49,210 nucleotides of DNA from Thermoproteota archaeon (GTDB lineage: Archaea; Korarchaeota; Korarchaeia; Korarchaeales; JAOZGB01): positions 1 to 49,210 of the forward strand of contig JAOZGB010000006.1 in NCBI GenBank assembly GCA_027491935.1, in the 5' to 3' direction. A program made the position numbers and the translations under genes. Position 1 is the first letter of the stretch; each line of letters starts with the position of its first letter. The notes below the pieces were generated by a model that saw only the letters and a program-made list of their open reading frames with translations, had not been told where the DNA came from and made no database searches. This document shows positions 1 through 7,752 of this stretch, one piece after another.

Positions 1-1023
1 TGCTTCACCTGCAAGTGGTCTAAAGACAAACATGCCAAACGAAACGTAAATTGCTACATAGATCACAGCAATCAAACCAAGCTTCCAAACCCATTCTATC
101 AAAGGCATAATAAGGTGATTAACTCTCTGCGACTCCTCAGTTCTTTTCATTCTTCCATGGATCAAAACGGCTAAGGGTGAAATGTAGTTCTTTATTCCAT
201 ACTTCTGACAAAGCTTAAATGCGCACTTGTTCAACTTCACAACATAATCCTGTGGAGGACTCTCCTGCTCGCCATATAGATTCTCATATTTTTCTACAAG
301 TTCTGGAAAATTTTTCTTTAATAATTCTAAAAATCTTATCCGCTGATTGCTTCTTAATGTCATCGCTGCACCAATCAGGATGTATTTTGCATGCTCCGAT
401 GCTCTTCTAATTACTTCCTCGATATTATCCTCATCATCTAAAATATAGGGCACAATGGGAGTAAAATCGACACCTGCTTGTATCCCTTCTTCATTTAATT
501 TCTTCACAGCCTTCAACCTTCTTTCTGGAGAAGGTGCAAGTGGTTCTAAATATGGCAATAACTTCTGATTAAAGGTTATAATTGTTAAAGAGACTAACAC
601 CAGGTCTGTTTTGCTATTTTGCCCAATAAATCTATATCTCTTAAAACCAAATCGCTTTTCGTGACAATATGAACAGGGAACCTGTGTTTTGCTAAAATTT
701 CTAGTATTCTTCTTGTCAGTTCATACTTTCTTTCAGCAGGCTGATAAGGATCGGTAACACCAGACATTGCTACCACATCTGGTTTGAACTTTGTAACTTC
801 TCTTTCTAAGACCAAAGGTGCTTTCTTTTTTACATAGATTATTCTTGAGAAATCCTTGTAATCTTTATGAACAAGATACTTTTCTGTTATAGCATCGCTA
901 TAATTACAGGCAAACTGACAGCCGCGATAAGGGTTGAGATTGTAGCGATTCCAGAACCAATTGTCTCTATACTTCTGTTTTTTGCAGAACGCTCTTCGCT
1001 TAGATTTCTCTAAATTTTACCAT
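1..1023 (-). pseudogene. Radical SAM protein, spore photolyase-like/Rv2578c-like family, degraded; runs off the left edge
   Basis: Minus-strand reading gives KSKRRAFCKKQKYRDNWFWNRYNLNPYRGCQFACNYSDAITEKYLVHKDYKDFSRIIYVKKKAPLVLEREVTKFKPDVVAMSGVTDPYQPAERKYELTRRILEILAKHRFPVHIVTKSD..., then shifts frame near 600-610 and continues VSLTIITFNQKLLPYLEPLAPSPERRLKAVKKLNEEGIQAGVDFTPIVPYILDDEDN. A further frame break separates ATG(1023) from the body. Confidence 0.75.
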
Positions 1024-1024
1024 T

Positions 1025-1459
1025 TTACCAATACCGCTTTCCTTTGAGAAAACCATTGATTCCCTCTTTTTTGATCTTACTAAGATTCTTCAGATGGGCA
1101 TCTCCATGCGTGGGTTTTAAGAAGTCTAATTTTTCACAAGTCTTGAATTTTTTGCATTCCCAACAACCGTTGATATTTTTCTTCTGACAACATTTTCTGA
1201 TTTTGCAGAATAGTGGACCACCTCCATTTCGGCAGGCTCTTTTACACCGCATCTTAACCATAGCACCCAATACTTCATAGCATTTATCAAAATTCTCAAA
1301 TTCCTTTGCAAATTTTGAAAACTCTTTATAGTTTTGGGTAAGTTTTACTTCTCTTAGTTTCTTTCTCAAATCTCTGGCTAAATCAGCAATCTCACCTTGA
1401 TAGAAAAAGCAATCTCCACAATACAAACCACAGTAAGCTACCAAATTTTTATCCACCAT
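1025..1459 (-). CDS. DUF3795-like cysteine-rich protein
   Basis: MVDKNLVAYCGLYCGDCFFYQGEIADLARDLRKKLRE...CKRACRNGGGPLFCKIRKCCQKKNINGCWECKKFKTCEKLDFL; typical Cys spacing and YCGLYCG-DC start. Confidence 0.75.
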   Translation of the reverse strand: MVDKNLVAYCGLYCGDCFFYQGEIADLARDLRKKLREVKLTQNYKEFSKFAKEFENFDKCYEVLGAMVKMRCKRACRNGGGPLFCKIRKCCQKKNINGCWECKKFKTCEKLDFLKPTHGDAHLKNLSKIKKEGINGFLKGKRYW

Positions 1460-1464
1460 AATCT

Positions 1465-2075
1465 CTACCTCCTCTTCACTGTTAATTCAACTCCTTCTCT
1501 AAGGGCAACTTCATTGAGAATTTCCCTAAGAATTTTCGCTTTGATTTTTCTATCACCAGGTTTGACTCTGTTCGTCCTCAGCTTTTGGTTTGCATTAACC
1601 AATGAATGTTCTAGATCCACTAAATCAAGTAAGGCTACTGCTTTGCAGAAAAAACTCCTCGACCATCCATCATCAAAATTCTCTATCATTGTTTCAAGTA
1701 GTTTAATTCGTTCTTTCTGCTGTTTTATGAACTTTTTAATTCCATATTCTTTTATAAAGTTTCAAATTGGGCACCATCTTCTCATAGGGTGGATAAGACG
1801 AAGATATCCATTTCCCGAGATTTTTAAATTTTGAACATGGAAATTCAGAGCATTCAGCACAAACTTCAAGATTCTTTTTCTTTACACGCCAGATTATGAA
1901 GGAACAAGATGGATGGCTATTGAAAAAAATCAGGCCCGCAGCATCCAGGACATCTTGAAGTGTCCGCTGTATAGTATCTCGGGCATAAACCACAATCAAG
2001 ACCACATACACCTATTGTTGGGTATTTCCTTGTTGGGCTTTTTAAATCTGAATTCATTTGTTTCATGATTTTCAT
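1465..2075 (-). pseudogene. Second DUF3795-like protein split by two frameshifts
   Basis: Three consecutive frames assemble one protein: MKIMKQMNSDLKSPTRKYPTIGVCGLDCGLCPRYYTADTSRCPGCCGPDFFQ | NSHPSCSFIIWRVKKKNLEVCAECSEFPCSKFKNLGKW...LKLYK | EYGIKKFIKQQKERIKLLETMIENFDDGWSRSFFCKAVALLDL. Breaks at an A7 tract (~1924) and an A4 run (~1760). ATG overlaps the upstream stop (ATGA). Confidence 0.75.
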
Positions 2076-2857
2076 TCTCTAATTAGTTGTAAAATCTTTT
2101 CTTGCTTATTACTTCTTAATTTCTTCATTCCATCTTTAATTATCCATGTTGTATCCTTACTTGGATTCGCTTTAGCCCATTTCATTAAGAATCTTGCTAC
2201 CTCATCCAGATTCTTTTTGGTTATTTCTCTTAAAATCCATGATACCGCCTTTTTCACATCTTTGTCTTTATCTTCCATGACCAGATCAAGAATCCTGAAG
2301 ACTCTATCCGTTATTGGGACTTTCTTGTATTCTCTTAAACTTACCACTCCAAAACGCCTGATCCATTTATTCTTATCTTTAATCCATCTTTCAGAAAGTG
2401 GCAAAACAAGTTCTGGATTTGAATAAACTATTTGTTCTACTCCGCACATGGCAAGATTATCACAGTTAGCCCAGTTATCAAGATCCGGTAATACTAAAAT
2501 GACAAAATTTAAACATATTTTTGGATTTTTCGGGCCAAACCTCTCCAAGCTTTTTCCTGCTATCTTTCTTGCTTCAAAAGAACCTTCATTCCAGATGGTT
2601 TCTAACAAAGATTTTGCTCTTGTTGGTTGTTTCTGGATAAATTTTCCTATCTCGGCAGCCACTACCCTCAAAATAGGAAGTGGAACTCCGTAAAACTTCC
2701 CAGTATCCGGGATGATTCTCTGATAATTTTTGGTTGCCTCTTTATCCACATAGGATTTAAGGAGTTCCTGCAATTCTTTTGTAAATTCCTTTGGTTTCTC
2801 TGCTTTTTCAAGCAGTTTCACTGTTCTCTTTTGGATTCGCGATTTATCCATATTCAA
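2072..2857 (-). CDS. DNA alkylation repair protein (AlkD-like, HEAT-like repeats)
   Basis: Intact 261-aa ORF; GKFYGVPLPILRVVAAEIGKF...ETIWNEGSFEARKIAGKSLERF...LDNWANCDNLAMCGVEQIV...NKWIRRFGVVSLREYKK pattern of AlkD. Start is TTG 2857 or ATG 2851. Confidence 0.85.
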   Translation of the reverse strand: MNMDKSRIQKRTVKLLEKAEKPKEFTKELQELLKSYVDKEATKNYQRIIPDTGKFYGVPLPILRVVAAEIGKFIQKQPTRAKSLLETIWNEGSFEARKIAGKSLERFGPKNPKICLNFVILVLPDLDNWANCDNLAMCGVEQIVYSNPELVLPLSERWIKDKNKWIRRFGVVSLREYKKVPITDRVFRILDLVMEDKDKDVKKAVSWILREITKKNLDEVARFLMKWAKANPSKDTTWIIKDGMKKLRSNKQEKILQLIRE

Positions 2858-2871
2858 AACCTATATCCAAA

Positions 2872-2967
2872 TTATTTTTGTTGTACGCCTGCTTCTGTAA
2901 TTTGGGATGACTTGCCTTGCAGATGATGGCAGATCCTGGTAAACTTAAGAAGCCGGGATTCTTTCAT
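2872..2967 (-). CDS. Short ORF (31 aa) with a very strong Shine-Dalgarno, leading the alkD operon
   Basis: Minus strand AAAAGGAGGTGAACCCCCATGAAAGAATCCCGG...; peptide MKESRLLKFTRICHHLQGKSSQITEAGVQQK*; SD spaced 6 nt from ATG, AT-rich promoter-like ATATTTAAATATT upstream. Confidence 0.5.
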   Translation of the reverse strand: MKESRLLKFTRICHHLQGKSSQITEAGVQQK

Positions 2968-3029
2968 GGGGGTTCACCTCCTTTTGCCAGAGTTAAATAT
3001 TTAAATATTATTAAGGCTTAAATTAAGTC

Positions 3030-3701
3030 ATGTTAAGCTTTACTCCTTTGATTCTTACCGTCATAGCTACTTTCTCTGTTATAGTTACTATAAAAGTAAA
3101 AGATATGCTTAAAGTATCTCTTATCGTATCTGCCTTATATACCTTATTTAAATACATTAACGTTTACGAATTCTCAAAAATTTATCCTTACGGATTTACA
3201 TGGGCTCATCTTTTAAACGATTGGAAAGAAGAATATCTTTCGTTTATATTAATTAGTTACCTGTTTCTGATACCTACTAGCTTGCTAGCATTAAGGTTTA
3301 GGAATAAGTTATTTTGGGGTAGTAAAAAGAAAATATTACTAGGTATCCTATTAGGAATTGTGATGTTATTAGTTTTAAGCTACTTGTTCATGAATAGGTT
3401 TTCAAGAAATCCATTAACTTATGTTCTTACAGCAATAACTTGGAGCTTTTTAGGAGGGTTTACTGAAGAGCCTTTATATCGTGGAACTCTTATGGCAAGT
3501 TTTAAGGAAAGGTTTAACTGGTTAGTTGCTTTGCCATTTCAAGCACTTATATTTGGGATTAGCCACATATGGAGCTTTGAAGCCGTTACAGCTGGATTTA
3601 TATTTGGTCTCATACTAGGCATCTTTACTAGGTATCTTGGAATTGGTTCTGCAATAGCTATTCACTTCTTTATGAATCTTGTAGCGCATAACTTGCTTTA
3701 A
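3030..3701 (+). CDS. CPBP family intramembrane glutamic endopeptidase
   Basis: Multi-TM; EEPLYRGTL (EExxxR), FGISHIW (FxxxH) and AIHFFMN (HxxxN) motifs. Confidence 0.85.
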   Translation: MLSFTPLILTVIATFSVIVTIKVKDMLKVSLIVSALYTLFKYINVYEFSKIYPYGFTWAHLLNDWKEEYLSFILISYLFLIPTSLLALRFRNKLFWGSKKKILLGILLGIVMLLVLSYLFMNRFSRNPLTYVLTAITWSFLGGFTEEPLYRGTLMASFKERFNWLVALPFQALIFGISHIWSFEAVTAGFIFGLILGIFTRYLGIGSAIAIHFFMNLVAHNLL

Positions 3702-3847
3702 GCTAAGACATTAGCAGTATAAAAAGCTAAATAATTATCCTATATTACTTAAAGAAAAGTATGGTTAAGAAAATTTACAATCATTAGAAAAGGTAAGAGA
3801 GGAGTTATGAAAAAGGAAACGAGCCTCGTTTTGTTAAATTCTTAAGG

Positions 3848-4040
3848 CTAAAGGATTCTTTCAGCTATAATGAAGGTTGCTAGCACGTGCATTAAATCTG
3901 CCAAACTAACTATGCCAACTAACTTGCCATTTTGTGTTACTGGTAGCTGGCTATACCTATGAGCCCTCATTAACCTTATAGCATCAAATACACTTGCCTC
4001 TGGAATCTTTAAAATTGATCGCTCCTTAAGAAAATTGAGA
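3848..4040 (-). pseudogene. CBS-domain fragment
   Basis: Minus strand reads LKERSILKIPEASVFDAIRLMRAHRYSQLPVTQNGKLVGIVSLADLMHVLATFIIAERIL*, a single CBS motif with no start; right side abuts the next CPBP gene. Confidence 0.65.
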
Positions 4041-4064
4041 TGGAAAGACTGGGGGAGACAGACG

Positions 4065-4790
4065 ATGGATAAGAATGATATAGAACGAGCTGAAAAACAT
4101 AGTAAGTCGTTTTATTTCGGTATAGTGGTATTTCTGATTATGGGATTTGTCTCTTTTTCTATATTCATGAATACTTTCAGTAAAACAGGAAAGGCCGTTA
4201 GTATTCCTCTAGCATTTCCCATAATGGCGATAATAATCTTCTATGAAGGTGTTGTCAAAGGGAGAGGTCTAGGTGAAGTAGGCGTCAAAAGGGAGAACTT
4301 TTGGAGAAATGTCGTGATCGGGGCTTTGTTGGCATTTTTCGTTTTCACGATGTTTGGTATTGCAAACCTCATTATTCCTGGCCTAATGGAGGAAGTTGGT
4401 AGTAGACCGGAGACTGTGAGCAATTTTTTCAGATTTAGTTTCCCGTTTCCGCTGAATTACATCCTTCAAACAGTCTACGTCTTTGCTTTACTTGCACCTG
4501 CAGAGGAAGTTTTATTTAGGGGTTTTATTCAAGGCAAGTTACAGAAATGGATGAGCGTGCATTTAGCTATTATCGTCCAATCTATCCTATTTGGGCTTGC
4601 CCATGCAATCCCAGCATACGCGATGGGGCTGTCTACCATTTACTCCCTGGGCTACGGATTGATCGGATTTTTCGGAGGAATGCTTTACGGAATTGCTTTT
4701 TATAAAACAGGTAACAATATTGTTGCTCCTTGGATTGCTCATGCAATTTCAGATTCTCCATTAATACTATTAACCCTCAGAACCTCATGA
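4065..4790 (+). CDS. Second CPBP family intramembrane glutamic endopeptidase
   Basis: Multi-TM; AEEVLFRGFIQGKLQ (EExxxR), FGLAHAI, APWIAHAISD (HxxxD). Confidence 0.88.
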   Translation: MDKNDIERAEKHSKSFYFGIVVFLIMGFVSFSIFMNTFSKTGKAVSIPLAFPIMAIIIFYEGVVKGRGLGEVGVKRENFWRNVVIGALLAFFVFTMFGIANLIIPGLMEEVGSRPETVSNFFRFSFPFPLNYILQTVYVFALLAPAEEVLFRGFIQGKLQKWMSVHLAIIVQSILFGLAHAIPAYAMGLSTIYSLGYGLIGFFGGMLYGIAFYKTGNNIVAPWIAHAISDSPLILLTLRTS

Positions 4791-4887
4791 TTTAAAATGA
4801 CCCTTTGTCTGAACTTCAGATGACAGGAACTACGTTAAAGGTAGCCTCCCAAGGATTTCGACATCATTCCGGGAATAAAACGGATAT

Positions 4888-5169
4888 TTAAGTAGAATAC
4901 TGCGAATTATTTGATTCAACGGCTTTTATCCAAGCGGAGCAAATTTTATATTCGGGAGAAAATAGAAGCACCTGGGCACAAACCGAGATTATAAACGTAC
5001 TTTGTGCCAAAAAGTGCAGGGGTAGGTTTATACACTCGTTTGAACCCTCTGACTTTGGAAGCTTCATCGCCTTAACCTCGGCTACAATATCTCCTAGCAT
5101 CTCCATTAATCTCTTTGAGAGGGCTTCGAACTCCTTTGTTGACTTTGAGACGAATAGTTCCCTCTCCAA
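4888..5169 (-). CDS. Hypothetical protein
   Basis: 93-aa ORF with a TATA-like palindrome 33-50 nt upstream; no recognised domain. Confidence 0.35.
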   Translation of the reverse strand: MERELFVSKSTKEFEALSKRLMEMLGDIVAEVKAMKLPKSEGSNECINLPLHFLAQSTFIISVCAQVLLFSPEYKICSAWIKAVESNNSQYST

Positions 5170-5201
5170 CGGGTCTTATTTGACGGGCCTGTGCATAAAG
5201 A

Positions 5202-5219
5202 CTACATTTATAAACGTAG
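5202..5219. promoter_or_regulatory. Near-perfect palindrome with embedded TATA box, CTACATTTATAAACGTAG
   Basis: 18-bp inverted repeat with one mismatched pair; shares TTTATAAACGTA with the array at 10111-10195. Confidence 0.5.
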
Positions 5220-5472
5220 CAGCTGTCGGAATCGACGCCCATACAACATTTGGCGAAAATATTAGTTTAAATAGTTTATTTAGTTTAAATAGGATGTAAG
5301 AGTGAAAATAGGCTTGGAGAAATGCTTCAGTGATTTATACCTGCACCGAAGCCTTTCATAGTTACTAATTTAACAGCTAGACGCTAAAGCGTCTTGCCGG
5401 TTTATTCTTACTAGGGCTATATAAGTGAGACTTTAATAGTTAAGTTTGACTTTAAATGGTAAGGTGAACTTT

Positions 5473-5733
5473 ATGAAAAGAGTAAGTGTTCGTGTTAGGA
5501 AAAAGGGTCAATTGACACTTCCTGTTGAGATAAGGAGGATTTGGGGTTTACGTGAGGGGTCGGAGCTTATATTCATATATGATGAGCGAGGAGCTACTGT
5601 TAAGCCTATGAGGAGGGTTAAAGTTAGGGAGTTCTCGGGAGCCTTAGGAGATCCCTGTGAGGATGAGGTAGCCTTCTCCATCTTGGATCCTGAACTTCTT
5701 CCGCTATACCTTAAAGAGAAGTATGAGGGTTAA
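5473..5733 (+). CDS. vapB: AbrB/SpoVT-type antitoxin (VapB-like)
   Basis: MKRVSVRVRKKGQLTLPVEIRRIWGLREGSELIFIYDERG swapped-hairpin AbrB fold; adjacent to a PIN gene; SD-like AAGGTGA before ATG 5473. Confidence 0.85.
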   Translation: MKRVSVRVRKKGQLTLPVEIRRIWGLREGSELIFIYDERGATVKPMRRVKVREFSGALGDPCEDEVAFSILDPELLPLYLKEKYEG

Positions 5734-5736
5734 CTT

Positions 5737-6240
5737 GTGGTTAGGTATTTAGAGCAGCTTCCTAAGGGTGCGGTAGTTTTTATAGATACAAATATATTTC
5801 ACTTGTACTTGCGAGGCCCCCGTCCAATTAGGGATTCCTGTACCGCCTTTCTGGAGAGAGTTGAGGAGGAGAAGATAATGGGCTATACTTCTACACTTGT
5901 CTTAGACGAGCTGGCGTACAAATTATTATTGAGGCGGGTTGAAGAATTGTACAAGAGAAATCCACTTGAAGTAATAAGGGAGAAGCGAGAAGTTGTAGCC
6001 GAAGTTGCTCCTTATGTTGAAAATGGGCTCAATATAGTACTTGGTATAGAGGGACTTCAGGTTTTAAGTGTAGAGAGCTTTCACCTATCAGACTTCATGG
6101 AGTATGTGAGAAAATACTCGTTACTACCAAGGGATGCTCTCCATGTAACTATAATGGTTGCGATAAATTGTAAAAATATAGCTTCGGCTGATGAAGATTT
6201 TGATCTAGTCCCCTTCATTGTTAGATGGTCTCCTGTATGA
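5737..6240 (+). CDS. vapC: PIN-domain toxin (VapC-like)
   Basis: VVFIDTNIFHLYLRG...STLVLDELAYKLLL...LLPRDALHVTIMVAINCKNIASADEDFDLVPFI; acidic PIN residues present; GTG start 3 nt after vapB. Confidence 0.87.
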   Translation: MVRYLEQLPKGAVVFIDTNIFHLYLRGPRPIRDSCTAFLERVEEEKIMGYTSTLVLDELAYKLLLRRVEELYKRNPLEVIREKREVVAEVAPYVENGLNIVLGIEGLQVLSVESFHLSDFMEYVRKYSLLPRDALHVTIMVAINCKNIASADEDFDLVPFIVRWSPV

Positions 6241-6348
6241 GTTGTGGATGGGGGAGATAAGGTTGATGTATTCCAAAGCGGACGTCTGTAATGTTTGTGG
6301 ATGTTTCCTGAGCCCTGTAGGGCACTGCTAATAGCTAGCTGGGTGAAT

Positions 6349-6370
6349 CCCCAGCTGCTTTCGGCTGGGG
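6349..6370. repeat. Stem-loop CCCCAGC-TGCTTTCG-GCTGGGG
   Basis: Perfect 7-bp G/C stem preceded by GGGTGAAT. Confidence 0.6.
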
Positions 6371-6371
6371 C

Positions 6372-6596
6372 CTAGCTTTTAAGGAAGCGTTAGAGAAGCT
6401 TGCCAGCTTTCCATGTGTTAAGCTGTATATTGTAAAGATTCTTGGTGAAAGGGATACTTTTAGGCTTAGGATAGGTGGGTGTTGAGCTCTGTTCAAAGTG
6501 TACCATGAGCGGAATATTGTGGTTGTCATAAAAATAGATCTGAGGGATATATTGCAGAAGCTGAAATATCATTTCCCGTTATCTTCCGTTGTCTGA
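6372..6596 (+). pseudogene. RelE/ParE-like toxin remnant with in-frame TGA
   Basis: LAFKEALEKLASFPCVKLYIVKILGERDTFRLRIGGC*ALFKVYHERNIVVVIKIDLRDILQKLKYHF; R-x-R-x-G-x-x-x-x-x-F-x-V and VVVIKI-D-R pattern of RelE/ParE toxins; TGA at 6483-6485. Confidence 0.6.
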
Positions 6597-6773
6597 AACG
6601 GGCAAATAGCCGTTTGAAACTTTATAGTAGCTGGGTTTCAGGCTTAGAATTGTCGGGGCTGGTAGTTAGGGCTGTCACTATGCTGTTATTCTCATCTTTT
6701 ATCTGTGGGGGTTTGGCGGTTGCTGATATTTTCAAACATTATGTTTATATTTTTGAAACATGATGTTCATGTT

Positions 6774-7304
6774 ATGTTAACGCTTTCCGCTGGGAAGAGG
6801 AGGGTGGTTGAGTATGTGCTTAGCCATGTGGGTCCTTTTAAGGTTAGGGAGACCGCCAGAGTTTTGGGGGTTAGCCCTGCGCTGGTGAGCAGGACATTTA
6901 GAATGCTCGAAGGCCTTGGGGTTCTTAGGGGTGGGAAGCTGAACTTAGACAGCCCGCTTACTAGAGCTATGAAAATATTGTTAAATGTTGAGCGGATAGT
7001 AGACAACAAAATACCCAGCCTAATCTTAGAGTTAAAGCCGAGGGGGGCTGGCATTTATGGCTCATGGGCCTCGGGTACCAACTTTGGGGATAGTGATCTT
7101 GACATGTGGATTCTATTTGACAATCATCCTGGCGAGGCAAAGATAGCTGAGCTTTCAAGGAGGATTAGGCGTAGGATTGGGGGGGATGTCCATATACTGC
7201 TCTTAACCCCTGAGAGAACTATGAATATTAAGGTTAAAGATCCGATATTCTATTATTCCCTAGTATTTAGCTCTATTGTTATTTGCGGTGAAGGGTTGGG
7301 ATGA
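6774..7304 (+). CDS. HTH domain fused to minimal nucleotidyltransferase (MNT-type antitoxin)
   Basis: wHTH FKVRETARVLGVSPALVSRTFRMLEGLGVL, then GIYGSWASGTNFGDSDLDMWI (GS-x-DxD NTase motif). Confidence 0.8.
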   Translation: MLTLSAGKRRVVEYVLSHVGPFKVRETARVLGVSPALVSRTFRMLEGLGVLRGGKLNLDSPLTRAMKILLNVERIVDNKIPSLILELKPRGAGIYGSWASGTNFGDSDLDMWILFDNHPGEAKIAELSRRIRRRIGGDVHILLLTPERTMNIKVKDPIFYYSLVFSSIVICGEGLG

Positions 7305-7752
7305 AAGGGATAAGCGAGCTTGAAAGGTGTATGCAGAGGGGGCTGATTAGGGAACAATTCCGTCGGAGGATAAGGCTAGAAGAAGCCTTGGGAAGGCGGA
7401 GCACTGGATTCAAGAAGCGGAGAGAAACCTTAGATTCAGCCTCTGGGATAGCTGCCTTGTAAGCTCTTATGCAGCCATGTTTCATGCAGCTAGAGCCCTC
7501 CTATACCGGGACGGATACAGGGAGAAGAGCCACTACTGTATAGCCAGATACCTAGAGGAAAAACATGTTCAGACAGGCAGACTACCACAGATCGTTGTAG
7601 ACCTAATAGATAGATTTAGAGAGCTTAGACACGAAGATCTATATGAGCTAGAATACTCGGCAACAAGGGAAGATGCGGAGGAGGCGCTGGAAAACGCCAA
7701 ACTAGTAATAACCTACATTAAAAGAATTTTAATGAGGAATAAGGTAGGGTAA
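7301..7752 (+). pseudogene. HEPN-domain protein, partner of the MNT gene, frameshifted near its N-terminus
   Basis: ATGA overlap with MNT stop; MKGISELERCMQRGLIRE (frame 1) then IPSEDKARRSLGKAEHWIQEAERNLRFSLWDSCLVSSYAAMFHAARALLYRDGYREKSHYCIARYLEEK...FRELRHEDLYELEYSAT in the next frame; break at GGGAACAATTCC (~7350). Confidence 0.75.

Noticed and set aside
1397-1834. 145-aa plus ORF (also 2058-2426, 2627-2926 plus)
   Set aside because: Antisense to the DUF3795/AlkD genes; hydrophobic-rich shadow translations.
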